Source: Thalassoroseus pseudoceratinae
GTDB taxonomy: Bacteria; Planctomycetota; Planctomycetia; Planctomycetales; Planctomycetaceae
Direction of reading: 5' to 3'
DNA: 64,000 nt
Assembly: GCF_011634775.1 (NCBI RefSeq)
Contig: NZ_JAALXT010000002.1
Span: 992,001 to 1,056,000, forward strand
Under the pieces are notes generated by a model. That model had not been told where the DNA came from and ran no database searches. It saw only the letters and a list, made by a program, of their open reading frames with translations. Position 1 is the stretch's first letter, and each line of letters opens with the position of its first letter. Positions 45,146 to 56,854 of this stretch are shown here, piece by piece. The translations under genes and the position numbers were made by a program.

Positions 45146-46036
45146 ATGAACCCGATTCGCCAGATTATCAGCGACAAATCCCAACCTCTCGAGCGGATTC
45201 CAACCGAGCTTCCCCCCCGATTATCACCGATGAGGGGAATACGTGCGGTCGTGTTTGACATTTACGGGACGTTGCTCATCAGCGGGAGCGGCGATATTGG
45301 TTCAGCGGATGATAATTCCCACCATGCTGCTTTTCAGGACGCTTTAAACGCGGTTGGCATTCGTGAAGTGGGCGACATCGCGGCGGTGGAGCGGGCGTAT
45401 CGTGAGGCGATTGGGGAGTCGCATGACGAATCGAGATCAAATGGGATTTCCTATCCCGAAGTCGAAATTTGTGAGGTTTGGAAGCACGCACTCCAGCGAT
45501 TGACACAGGAATCCGTCGTTCCTCCTCTCGAAACGAATGATGAATTGCTTGCGAAACTCGCTATCGAATACGAAGTGTTAGCCAATCCCGCTTGGCCCAT
45601 GCCCAATTGTGCAGCGACGCTCACAACGCTTCGCGATGCTGGCTTGGAATTGGGCATCATCAGCAATGCCCAATTTTTCACGCCCGATCTGTTTCCGTCG
45701 CTACTAAGGGCGGATCTTGACGAACTCGGCTTCGATCCGGCATTGCGGTTTTATTCTTACCAGTATCGCCAAGCCAAGCCAGGAACGTTTCTCTACGAGA
45801 AGTCTCAGCAAGCATTGGCCAAGTTGGGGATTTCGCCGGAGGAGGCACTCTATGTCGGTAATGATATGCTGAAAGACATTTGGCCTGCACAGCAGGTCGG
45901 TTTCCGCACGGCCTTGTTCGCCGGTGATGCCCGTTCGCTACGCCTTCGCACTGATGACGATCGCGTACAACACGTGACACCGAACGCAGTCATCACCGAT
46001 TTAGCCCAAATCCCCCAACTCGTCGGCCTCGATTAA
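45146..46036 (+). CDS. HAD-superfamily hydrolase
   Basis: About 296 residues from the ATG at 45146; an ATG 28 codons later would remove a short leader (NPIRQIISDKSQPLERI), and neither has a strong ribosome site. HAD motif I is AVVFDIYGTLLISGSG (nucleophile Asp, with Tyr in place of the usual second Asp position), motif II is GIISNAQFF, the catalytic Lys is in RQAKPGTFLYEK, and motif IV is YVGNDMLKDIWPA. A helical cap lies between motifs I and II. This is a cytoplasmic haloacid-dehalogenase-like phosphatase or hydrolase with unknown substrate. It is divergent from the Hsp70 gene across 166 bases. It is convergent with the spermidine-synthase-like gene, only six bases away. Confidence 0.88.
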   Translation: MNPIRQIISDKSQPLERIPTELPPRLSPMRGIRAVVFDIYGTLLISGSGDIGSADDNSHHAAFQDALNAVGIREVGDIAAVERAYREAIGESHDESRSNGISYPEVEICEVWKHALQRLTQESVVPPLETNDELLAKLAIEYEVLANPAWPMPNCAATLTTLRDAGLELGIISNAQFFTPDLFPSLLRADLDELGFDPALRFYSYQYRQAKPGTFLYEKSQQALAKLGISPEEALYVGNDMLKDIWPAQQVGFRTALFAGDARSLRLRTDDDRVQHVTPNAVITDLAQIPQLVGLD

Positions 46037-46042
46037 GATGCC

Positions 46043-49000
46043 CTACGGTTCAACCTTCGCAGAAGGTTCTTTGCTTGATTGAGATCGGGCCGCTTTCACT
46101 GCGGACTTGGTGATCTTCTTTTTCAAGTGATATGGCAGCATTTCACGTCGATAATCCCGAAGCGGGTGGATGACGGTCTTCTCCACAAACTTCCGGCGAG
46201 CTCGCCAATCGTCGGCGGAAATGTCGATTTCCGCTGCCAGCTCGTCCATTGTCTTCAATGCTTGTTCTGTGGCTCGCAGACTTTTTTCAATGTCGTTGAG
46301 CATCACGTCGGACGAATCCGGTTTGTAGCCCAATCGTGCGGCCCAGCGGAGTTTCATGGTTTGAACTAGTGCATTGAGCTGGTCGAACCGCTGCATCGCA
46401 TCCGGCATGGTTTCCGGATGTTGAACGAGAATCATGATCGCCGCCGCCACATTTCGCACGGATTTTTCCTGAGCGGAGGCATAATTGGCTGCTCGCAGAC
46501 GGTGCATGAGTTCCGCTTCGTGCTCTGGTGGATCGCATCGCGAGTAGAGTTCCGCGACTTCCTTGTGGAGAAAGTCGCTCACCAGCGGATCGTAAGGAGT
46601 CGCGTAATTTGCGACCGAGGCAATGTCGTTGGCGTCCATGGTTTTCAACGCCCGATCCAACGCCTTGAAATAGTTCATACGTCGACGGTCTTCGGGGTGA
46701 ATGTCCTGCTTGGGAATCTCGCCGCCGACTTGGCGAATCAGAGAGCGGGGGTTCTCCATGATCTGTTGCTTCGTCGATTTTCGATACAACCAGTATTCGT
46801 CGGGCACGCCGACCATCAAATCGTTGTGCATGACAATTTCACTGAATCGTCGGAGCAACACTGGGTCGTCCGCTTCCACGGTTCCCCAATTGGCGAACCG
46901 TTCGGTATGGGGAGCCATCATGGCTTGAGTCCGTTGGTATTTCGGTCCCCACTTCATCATTTCCGGAGGCAAGCCCAATGCGAATCGACCACTCGCAGAC
47001 GTGTTTTGGCCATGCCACCAAGAACCTTGAGCGAGCATTTCGTCCAAGTTTTCGGTGTTATAGGCCGGCAAATTCATCGGGATTGCCCAGTCCATGCCGA
47101 TGTTTGCGAGGGCTTCGCGAACGTGTGGACGCTGAAGCCGATCCGCGAGATCTTCGTTCGTGAGGGCTCCTGGTGTGTTCGAACCGAACATTGCCAGTTG
47201 CCCGGCTGCGATTTCGAGGAACACCACCTCGGAGAACGATTCACGCATCGTGCGGGCGACGGTTTGAATGACCGCCGGGCCGAAATCAATGTGGGAAAAC
47301 TTCTGGCAGAAGATTCCACCGTCGTCCAGCGATTCCGCAATTTGGTCGTAGAATTCGGTCGTGGTCTCTGCCGTTCCATCCGAAGTGGCCGGATGGTTTG
47401 GCAATGAAATCACGACATCGTATTTCGATTCGCCCGAACGGATTGCGAGAACCGGGTCGGCAACGTGATGGGTCAATCGGGGATCGGAAAGCGGATCCAA
47501 CCCACGGACGGACCACACATGGTGTTGCAACAAAGTCGTCAACGTTTTGCTGGGCTGGATGCAAGTAACTTGCGGGATCGGAAATGCCAAGACGGTTTCC
47601 AATGCCACTCCCGATTCCATGCCTAGGATCAGCACATGATTCGGCCGCGAGTGCAACACCAAGGGCATCACAGTCGGGAGGACATCCGATGACGATTGCG
47701 GTGCCAATCGCGGTTCGAGACTTGCCGCACCTGCGGGAAGCCCATCACGCCGAAGTTGAATTTGATATCCCCGAGTCTTCCACACCGTCCAGGTGGAATC
47801 GGGGGCAACGCGACGCTCGAGCAAACGGGACTCGTCGACAAACGGGAGCAGGTCTTCATCCAAACCGGCAGCAGCAGCCATCGAGACGGTGGAATCAAAA
47901 AGCATCCGTGCGCTGCGGGTCGGCTGGTATTCGGCAGTGAAAAGACAAGCCACGAGAATTCCGAGCGTGGCGAGCGATCCCGTCGCGATTCGCACACGAT
48001 GATGCGACCAACGCGGCTTCCAAACCATCGCGGCACAAACCAGGAAAATCACAGCGAATGCCGTTGCGAGAGTCGGCACGGAGACGATTGACATTCCGAC
48101 CCATTGCACGATTAAGACGCCGACGGCAAAGGCTTCAAAGTGGAGCGTTGGCCAGATCGCGGAGGTGTTCGAGTCTTGATTGTTTGTGAACCGTCCCCAA
48201 CACCATCCTGCTGGGAACAAACATACGGCAACCAGTCCCCCACGGAGAAGCATCAATCCGAGAACCGATGTCACGCTGGCATTGAAGTTCATCGACATTG
48301 CGGTCAGGTGTGGAAAGATCGATGGAAGTGCCACGACCCAAATCGTCGCGACAACACCTGCGAACGTTCGAGAGAACCGAGTCGACGTGAAACCAAGAAC
48401 CAAACCGAATAGCAGACTACTCCAACCGGTCCACTGCAAGTAATTCGAGATGGGCATGAGTTGAGTCAAACTTTGCCACCAAACGGCGACCGCGGCACCG
48501 ACTCCACATGCGAACACCGCGCCCATCAGCCGCATGGAAAGTGAAACCGATTGGGGGGCAGCGGGCTCTTGTGTCATGTTCATGACAGAGTTTGGATGCT
48601 TCCAAGCCGACCAACCGGCACCGACACATGTTGCGATCGCCAAGACGTTGACCGTGACGGCAAAGAGACCCCACGGACCAAGTAGGTAGGCCATCGCAAA
48701 CACCGCCAACGCCCATCCGCAGCCCAAACCACGCCAAGCAACTTTCGGATTGCACTCAGACTGATTGACACAAGCCTGTGCCCATCGAAGCAGTCCGAAA
48801 GTCGGGGCAGTGAGCAGAACGAGAGCGATGAGACATAGCAGTCCCAGGTTCAACGCCGGTGTACTCCACCATGTGACAGGCACATGATCGAGTCCGCTGG
48901 AAAGACCTTGCAACAGCCATGGGAATAACAAAGTCCAACCGGCAAGCCAGGTCGCAATTGTGCGTGAGCGAAATCCTGGTTTCGCCTCCCCCGTGGGCCA

Positions 49001-49201
49001 ACCGATGACGAGCCCTGTTACGATTGACAACATCATCGCGGTGGAAACGGCCAGTGAAGAACCCAGTATGCTCGTGAGCTGCAATAACCAACTCAGACAG
49101 AACACACCGGCCAAAAATCCCACACCCGTCGCTTGGACGAAATTCGTCGCGAGAAGGTTGCGGAGTGACGCAATTCGTGGCGGTAAGGAAAGGCGTTGCA
49201 T
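46043..49201 (-). CDS. Multi-pass membrane protein with spermidine-synthase-like domain
   Basis: A 1052-residue protein. The first 415 residues hold about twelve transmembrane segments, for example GVGFLAGVFCLSWLLQLT and ALAVFAMAYLLGPWGLFAV. Residues 440-690 resemble a spermidine synthase or class I methyltransferase: HVLILGMESGVALETVLAFP as the cofactor loop (GxGxG altered to GMESG), then YDVVISLPNHPATSD and DDGGIFCQKFSHIDFG. The last 350 residues are helical and soluble, without a recognised family. Similar membrane-plus-synthase fusions exist in several phyla; polyamine synthesis by them has not been shown generally. The signature binding residues are partly changed, so activity is uncertain. 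It is one gene, no clear operon partner. Confidence 0.8.
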   Translation of the reverse strand: MQRLSLPPRIASLRNLLATNFVQATGVGFLAGVFCLSWLLQLTSILGSSLAVSTAMMLSIVTGLVIGWPTGEAKPGFRSRTIATWLAGWTLLFPWLLQGLSSGLDHVPVTWWSTPALNLGLLCLIALVLLTAPTFGLLRWAQACVNQSECNPKVAWRGLGCGWALAVFAMAYLLGPWGLFAVTVNVLAIATCVGAGWSAWKHPNSVMNMTQEPAAPQSVSLSMRLMGAVFACGVGAAVAVWWQSLTQLMPISNYLQWTGWSSLLFGLVLGFTSTRFSRTFAGVVATIWVVALPSIFPHLTAMSMNFNASVTSVLGLMLLRGGLVAVCLFPAGWCWGRFTNNQDSNTSAIWPTLHFEAFAVGVLIVQWVGMSIVSVPTLATAFAVIFLVCAAMVWKPRWSHHRVRIATGSLATLGILVACLFTAEYQPTRSARMLFDSTVSMAAAAGLDEDLLPFVDESRLLERRVAPDSTWTVWKTRGYQIQLRRDGLPAGAASLEPRLAPQSSSDVLPTVMPLVLHSRPNHVLILGMESGVALETVLAFPIPQVTCIQPSKTLTTLLQHHVWSVRGLDPLSDPRLTHHVADPVLAIRSGESKYDVVISLPNHPATSDGTAETTTEFYDQIAESLDDGGIFCQKFSHIDFGPAVIQTVARTMRESFSEVVFLEIAAGQLAMFGSNTPGALTNEDLADRLQRPHVREALANIGMDWAIPMNLPAYNTENLDEMLAQGSWWHGQNTSASGRFALGLPPEMMKWGPKYQRTQAMMAPHTERFANWGTVEADDPVLLRRFSEIVMHNDLMVGVPDEYWLYRKSTKQQIMENPRSLIRQVGGEIPKQDIHPEDRRRMNYFKALDRALKTMDANDIASVANYATPYDPLVSDFLHKEVAELYSRCDPPEHEAELMHRLRAANYASAQEKSVRNVAAAIMILVQHPETMPDAMQRFDQLNALVQTMKLRWAARLGYKPDSSDVMLNDIEKSLRATEQALKTMDELAAEIDISADDWRARRKFVEKTVIHPLRDYRREMLPYHLKKKITKSAVKAARSQSSKEPSAKVEP

Positions 49202-49289
49202 GGCGTCCGTGCCGTTGTTGAAGTATTCGAGGTGTGCGAATTCCGTGTTTATTTCCGGTTTTTACCGAATTTCTCCAATTTCCCGCAAG

Positions 49290-49313
49290 ACCGGCGTCCG
49301 AAAAGACGCCGGT
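49290..49313 (-). other. 9-bp stem-loop after the FAD oxidoreductase gene
   Basis: ACCGGCGTC at 49290-49298 pairs exactly with GACGCCGGT at 49305-49313 around a six-base loop. It starts 13 bases after the stop of the minus-strand FAD oxidoreductase gene. On that strand the bases after the stem are CTTGCGGG, not a T-run. It is a likely transcript-end or stabilising hairpin. Confidence 0.5.
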
Positions 49314-49325
49314 GGTCAGTCGGGA

Positions 49326-51635
<2,310 letters not shown>

Positions 51636-51750
51636 GGGTTGAGACCTCAATAGAATTCGACGTGTGCCACGTTTTTGTAAGCCGTCGAGATGAACTGTGT
51701 GGATTGGTTTATTCAACGCACAGAGTTGTGGCACACTGATGATGATTCAT

Positions 51751-52743
51751 TCAGACATTCGCTGCAACGAGTGAGGCGAGGACTTTCCGCGTGCCGACGA
51801 AGGGGCGGCGACCGTGCATGACCACGAAGTTATCGACCAACGCCACATCGCCACGTTGCCAAGGAACGTCGAAGCTCAGTTTGTCACCAAGTTCGACCGC
51901 AATCGCGACGGCATCCCGGTCGAGCGGGCTGCCATCGCCGAACGTGATCGCCTTCTCCGCATCATTTCGACTGTCTTGCCAATGGGCGGCAGCAATGAGT
52001 TGATTGAAGAATGTTTTGCGACCATCCGGAAGCGTCCGCACCGCCGGCATCACTGGAGTGGTCATTCGCAAGCAACCGTCTTCTAGCCACTCCCATGAGT
52101 AACCGAGTTCCAAAAGTCGTGCCTCGGCGGCGGCTTTCGTGTCTGCTCGCAATGTGCTCTGCCAACTTCGGCCCATGCCGGACTTGGGGTCGTCCACAGC
52201 CGGCATCACGTTGGAATACAGAAGTCCTTTTTGCTCGCAATCGTCGGCGAACTTCGGACAGGCTTTTTGAAGTTCGCGGAACAGAATGTCGGATCGGCAC
52301 AGCGGTGTGGCTCCGCCTTCTTCCGCAGCATGTTCGCAGAAAAAGAACAACCGACTCGGGTAGACCGGTGTCTGAGCCATCTCGTGATGCAGGAAAATCG
52401 TCACTTCCGACGGCGCTTCGTTCGCCGTGAACACCCGCGGTGTGCGATTGACCCGCACGGCGTTCGATAGCGAATCCCGATATGCAAAATTCTCGTAATC
52501 GAACGCTGTAATGAAGGCATCGAAATCTTGATCGGATGTCAGCGGAAAATCCCGGAATAGAATCGTCCCGTGTCGCGAGGCTTGCTCATCGAGTTCATCG
52601 CGGTTCGCTTGGACCCAATCACGGACGGCTTCCACGGTCGCGTTGGCCGTTCGACACGCCAGAACCAGCGGGAACGGGATGCCGTCGTATTCCTGCTGGG
52701 TTGGCAGCGACAAGGGTTCGACGGTTAGAGTTTCAGTCGACAT
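51751..52743 (-). CDS. TauD/TfdA-family Fe(II)/2-oxoglutarate dioxygenase
   Basis: A 330-residue protein. The family's iron triad is visible: His 119 or 120 with Glu 121 in the HHE of TIFLHHEMAQTPVYPS, and the distal His 310 in DNFVVMHGRRPFVG, with the nearby Arg residues expected to bind 2-oxoglutarate. Other TauD features are RHGTILFRDFPL near the N-terminus, and GDVALVDNFVV. It probably hydroxylates a small molecule; HxE in place of HxD occurs in some members. It begins five bases after the stop of the aldo/keto reductase gene, so the two are co-transcribed. No signal peptide. The substrate is unknown. Confidence 0.88.
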   Translation of the reverse strand: MSTETLTVEPLSLPTQQEYDGIPFPLVLACRTANATVEAVRDWVQANRDELDEQASRHGTILFRDFPLTSDQDFDAFITAFDYENFAYRDSLSNAVRVNRTPRVFTANEAPSEVTIFLHHEMAQTPVYPSRLFFFCEHAAEEGGATPLCRSDILFRELQKACPKFADDCEQKGLLYSNVMPAVDDPKSGMGRSWQSTLRADTKAAAEARLLELGYSWEWLEDGCLRMTTPVMPAVRTLPDGRKTFFNQLIAAAHWQDSRNDAEKAITFGDGSPLDRDAVAIAVELGDKLSFDVPWQRGDVALVDNFVVMHGRRPFVGTRKVLASLVAANV

Positions 52744-52748
52744 AAAAA

Positions 52749-53729
52749 TTACTCATAGATCGGAAAGAAGGTATTGAACGCTTCCTCGCAGAACACGCCG
52801 GGATCGTTGAATCGACGGTTGCGATTCAGGCTGGCAATGGTCTGCATCTCTTGGTTGGTCAGCTCGAAATCGAACAAACTGATGTTTTCTTTGAGCCGTT
52901 CGGGCTTGGATGTTTTGGGGACGATTGCCGTTCCCCGTTGCACCCCCCACCGGAGGACCACTTGGGCCGGTGATCGACCGTGCGATTCCGCAATGGCTTT
53001 GATTTCCGGCAAGTTCATGACCGATTCCTCTTTCTCGGCCATGCCGATCCCCACGTACGACGGGGCACCCAGCGGAGAGAACGCCGTTACCGCGATGTCT
53101 TCCTGCTGGCAGTATCGAACGAGCTTTTCCTGCGTGAGATACGGATGGGATTCAATCTGCAAGACCGACGGACGGATTTCCGCGTAGGACAAAACATCGC
53201 GAATCAGGCTGCAATTGAAGTTCGAGAAACCGATGTTGCGAACCAAGCCCTCGCGAACTAACGACTCCATCGCTCGCCAAGTTTCCTGAATCGGAACTTT
53301 TGCCGGTTCAATTTTCGGCTCGGCGGCGTCTGGGTCGGTGAACCAACCGGGCGGATAACGGGTCTCGAACGGCACGAATTGTTGCGCGATCGGAAAGTGG
53401 ATCAGGTATAAATCCAGCGCGTCGACGCGGAGATCGCGGAGCGTTCGTTCAAGGGCCGGGCGAACGTGTTCGGCGGCGTGATAGGTGTTCCAAAGTTTTG
53501 AAGTCAACCAGACGTCACTTCGCGAAACGGCACCGGAATCGAAAATCGCTTGCAAGCCCTCGCCGACGGCGTCCTCGTTGCCGTAATCACAGGCACAATC
53601 GAAATGCCGGTAACCGGCATCGACGGCCGATTGAATAAGGGACGGGGCTTCGGACGGATCGACTTTCCACAGACCCAAACCCACCGATGGGAGTTTGTCG
53701 CCTGTCGAGAGTGTCAACGAACTGGACAT
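52749..53729 (-). CDS. Aldo/keto reductase
   Basis: About 326 residues from the ATG at 53729. The AKR fold and catalytic tetrad are clear: Asp and Tyr in FDCACDYGNEDAVGEGL, Lys in VWLTSKLWNTYHA, His in YLIHFPIA. The barrel continues with VRNIGFSNFNCSLI and LQIESHPYLTQEKLV (substrate and cofactor loops), and ends with IVPKTSKPERLKENI, which binds NADPH. The layout resembles xylose reductase and similar aldehyde reductases. It is cytoplasmic and precedes the TauD-family gene by five bases, suggesting a joint small-molecule pathway. The substrate is unknown. Confidence 0.92.
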   Translation of the reverse strand: MSSSLTLSTGDKLPSVGLGLWKVDPSEAPSLIQSAVDAGYRHFDCACDYGNEDAVGEGLQAIFDSGAVSRSDVWLTSKLWNTYHAAEHVRPALERTLRDLRVDALDLYLIHFPIAQQFVPFETRYPPGWFTDPDAAEPKIEPAKVPIQETWRAMESLVREGLVRNIGFSNFNCSLIRDVLSYAEIRPSVLQIESHPYLTQEKLVRYCQQEDIAVTAFSPLGAPSYVGIGMAEKEESVMNLPEIKAIAESHGRSPAQVVLRWGVQRGTAIVPKTSKPERLKENISLFDFELTNQEMQTIASLNRNRRFNDPGVFCEEAFNTFFPIYE

Positions 53730-53867
53730 GATGGATTCCGATGTGTTTTCGTGTTGATGATTCCGGCGGACGTGCATTGTACCACGCGGAAATCAGAACG
53801 AAAACAGACCGAGCCTGAGTCAACCAGTCATGGGTTCAAATGCTCATCTGGACGGGGCGATTCGGTA

Positions 53868-55142
53868 TTATTCGTCGTTGGAAACCAGACCGGCTTGTTG
53901 TGCTTGCAGCCACAAGGCCCAGGTTCGTTCGTCGTAACCGAAGTTCTTGCCGGTGATCTTTTTGAGAGCACTCAGGACTTGGGGATTCTCGTGGTTGACA
54001 CTGACCGTTACGGTTTTCGTGGGGCGACCGGCGGCACCGGGATCGTTCACCACGGCCCCGTTGAACATGCCTGTCCGTAAACCGACTTCGATATCCGGCG
54101 GCAGTTGCGTGCCACCACCGTATGTGCCGTTGGCTCCGAAACTGTAGGAGTCTTCGGGGACTTGAATGCGGTATTGATGCGTGGTGACCAGGGCGCCAAT
54201 GAGTGCGGGCACGGCTTGGTCGTCACCGACTTGTTCCAAAGCCGCTCCGGCTCGGCAGACGATTGTATTCAAACCATTGCTGAGTTCCCGAGCGTAAAGC
54301 GACATTGCGAGTTTGTACTGCTCTTCCGGAATGGCGTCACGGGCGGCCCGTCGGATTTGCGGAGCAACGTCAAACAGCGACTGCTTCACCAGCGGCGTCA
54401 CTCCCCGAGGACCGGAGATCTGCCCGAGAATTCCGACGTACAACGATCGCATGGACACGTTGGGGTCGTCACTGAAGAAATAGGACAACGCCGGAACCGC
54501 ATGCGGATCGCTGATTCGTTTGAGCTCGGCGAGTGCCTGCTGACTTTGGGCCGGTCGGCTGAGCAGGTAGCCCTTGAGCTGCCGAATCTTCTTGATCCAA
54601 TCTTTGTCCTGTTGGTCATGGGACTCGGCGTCTTCGAGCAACGCCTTTTCCTGAGGCGTGATCCATTTGCCATCGTGTTTGACGTATCCTTGGGAGAGGA
54701 ACTTTTCCTCTTTCGTCATCCAAGTTCCATCGTGCTGAATGTGGCCGAGGCTGCGGTGAGCGTCTTCGTGGTCGGGGGCGAGTTCCACCACGCGTTCCAA
54801 TTCGCGTTCGCGTTGAGCCGGCAATTTGTTTTTGAGGCACCAAGTGGCCAAGTCCCAATGGGCTTCCACGGTGTTCGGGATTCGGCGGCTTCGCGTCTCA
54901 TACTCTTCGACGGCTTGCGATCGCCGGGTGACAAAGTCGATTTCCTCCTGCGGAATGATCAACGTTGCACCGGTCGGTGTCGTGATCGTGACTTCCGGAA
55001 GATCGGCCACTTTCGTCTTGTGTTCGAACTGCCCACGGACTTCGCCTCCGCTGTTCAGTTTGATTAAGTCCGCGAATGCAATCGGAGCAACATACTGAAA
55101 CGCTGCAACGACCGAGAGCAGTGTGATGATGCGAATCCCCAT
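53868..55142 (-). CDS. Exported HEAT/TPR-like repeat protein
   Basis: About 424 residues from the ATG at 55142, with GGAGGG upstream. A signal peptide ends near APIAFADLI. Residues 25-75 resemble a small beta domain (SGGEVRGQFEHKTKV, TTPTGATLIIPQEEIDFV). Residues 75-190 have TPR-like helices (VEAHWDLATWCLKNKL, RELERVVELAPDHEDAHRSL), with two short repeats GTWMTKEEKFL and GKWITPQEKALL. Residues 190-330 contain alpha-helical HEAT-type units (DPHAVPALSYFF, GPRGVTPLVKQSL, DDQAVPALIGAL). A Gly-rich segment and a helical end (LSALKKITGKNFGYDERTW) follow. It probably acts as a scaffold outside the cytoplasm. It follows the ZIP gene by 64 bases; no function assigned. Confidence 0.8.
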   Translation of the reverse strand: MGIRIITLLSVVAAFQYVAPIAFADLIKLNSGGEVRGQFEHKTKVADLPEVTITTPTGATLIIPQEEIDFVTRRSQAVEEYETRSRRIPNTVEAHWDLATWCLKNKLPAQRERELERVVELAPDHEDAHRSLGHIQHDGTWMTKEEKFLSQGYVKHDGKWITPQEKALLEDAESHDQQDKDWIKKIRQLKGYLLSRPAQSQQALAELKRISDPHAVPALSYFFSDDPNVSMRSLYVGILGQISGPRGVTPLVKQSLFDVAPQIRRAARDAIPEEQYKLAMSLYARELSNGLNTIVCRAGAALEQVGDDQAVPALIGALVTTHQYRIQVPEDSYSFGANGTYGGGTQLPPDIEVGLRTGMFNGAVVNDPGAAGRPTKTVTVSVNHENPQVLSALKKITGKNFGYDERTWALWLQAQQAGLVSNDE

Positions 55143-55206
55143 GGAACCCTCCGAATGAGTCTTCGTCGAGATCGGTTTGCGGTTTTCGATAACCACAGAA
55201 CAACCG

Positions 55207-56097
55207 CTAGAATGGTTCCTCAGATTCTATCCGGAGCGATGAACGAATCTCAAGTGGTGGTTGACGCGGCGGATGACTATGGGTGAGTTCAATGACCCAT
55301 GCCAACCCCATCCCCAATAGCAATACCAGCGATAATTGGATTCGGTGATGCGAATGCAATTCCACTTCCGGGAGGAGATCACCCAGCGAAATGCACAAGA
55401 AGACACCCGCTGAGAATCCCAAGGCACAGCCCACGATGAATTGGTGTTCGGCTCCGAAGGCTTGAACTCCCAGAAAGAACGCCAATGCTCCGATCGGGCA
55501 CATCAACGCAAAGCCGAAGTTGATGACGTTCCGCCAAGTCGTCGACCAGCCGGAAGCCGCCATCAAAGACGTGATGGAAACGGCGTCGAGCGGCTTGTGC
55601 AAAAGGATCGCTAAGAAAGTGCTGAATCCGAAAAGCGACCATCGAACGGGGGAATCTTCTTGTGCGGCGACATCCGCCCCCAACGCCATCCCGTCAATCA
55701 GTGTGTGAAGTGCCAACCCGAGTGTGACACCGAACCAACCCCAGCGGTGGGCAATCGGGGAGTGGGCATGATGACCGCCATTATCGTGGTCGTGATCATG
55801 CAACTCTGACGAGTCGGCGGGTTCATGAGAATGAAAATGAAACGCCCGGATCAGGAAAAACATCGTCATCAAACCGATGGCGAGCCAGTTCGTCGATGCG
55901 TGGATGGAGCCCGTCAAGTGCAGGGAGTGAGGCAACAAATGGAACAACGCGATTCCCAGCATGAAACCACCCACGCCGCTGAGCAACATCTGCATCTGCG
56001 TGTGGCTGAGTTTCAAACGGTTCGCAAGCATCCCGCCGGTCAGCGAAGCCGCGACGATCAAGGTACAGTAAACCGAAATCAGTACCGTCGTCTGCAT
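55207..56097 (-). CDS. ZIP-family divalent metal transporter
   Basis: A 296-residue inner-membrane protein with about eight membrane segments, the ZIP topology. The cytoplasmic loop after the third segment is His-rich: HSHEPADSSELHDHDHDNGG followed by HHAH. The fourth segment has HTLIDGMALGAD, matching the HNxxDG metal block, and the fifth has LLHKPLDAVSI in place of the usual HEIPHE block. Both are shifted from the best-known zinc carriers but keep His and Asp ligands. It should move zinc or iron into the cytoplasm. It lies 64 bases upstream of the HEAT-type gene. Confidence 0.9.
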   Translation of the reverse strand: MQTTVLISVYCTLIVAASLTGGMLANRLKLSHTQMQMLLSGVGGFMLGIALFHLLPHSLHLTGSIHASTNWLAIGLMTMFFLIRAFHFHSHEPADSSELHDHDHDNGGHHAHSPIAHRWGWFGVTLGLALHTLIDGMALGADVAAQEDSPVRWSLFGFSTFLAILLHKPLDAVSITSLMAASGWSTTWRNVINFGFALMCPIGALAFFLGVQAFGAEHQFIVGCALGFSAGVFLCISLGDLLPEVELHSHHRIQLSLVLLLGMGLAWVIELTHSHPPRQPPLEIRSSLRIESEEPF

Positions 56098-56159
56098 GAG
56101 TTGACTCGGTTCACAAACAGCATCAACAGATGCCAGATTTCCTTGGTCTTACTTGGCGA

Positions 56160-56603
<444 letters not shown>

Positions 56604-56854
56604 GTTGGACGGAGGCTTTCGTCGATTGGAACCGACAGCCATCCTAATGAAAATGTAAGCGTCCATGCAACAGCCCCAAAAACATCCGGCGTTAAGTCGT
56701 CTGGTGATCAATAAAATATCAACCGTCTCTAACGGGTTGGCGAGTATTCGCTTTTTCAATCGCCTGTGCAAAGGCCGCTGTTTGGGTGTGCGTTTGTGTT
56801 CGCTTTGGTACACTCACGATACCAACGAAAGCCGCTCTTGTAGGATGAATTCGA

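Noticed and set aside
46418-47407. 329-codon plus-strand frame
   Set aside because: Antisense to the spermidine-synthase-like gene; no domain recognised.
54105-55067. 320-codon plus-strand frame
   Set aside because: Antisense to the HEAT-type gene and without recognisable motifs or ribosome site.
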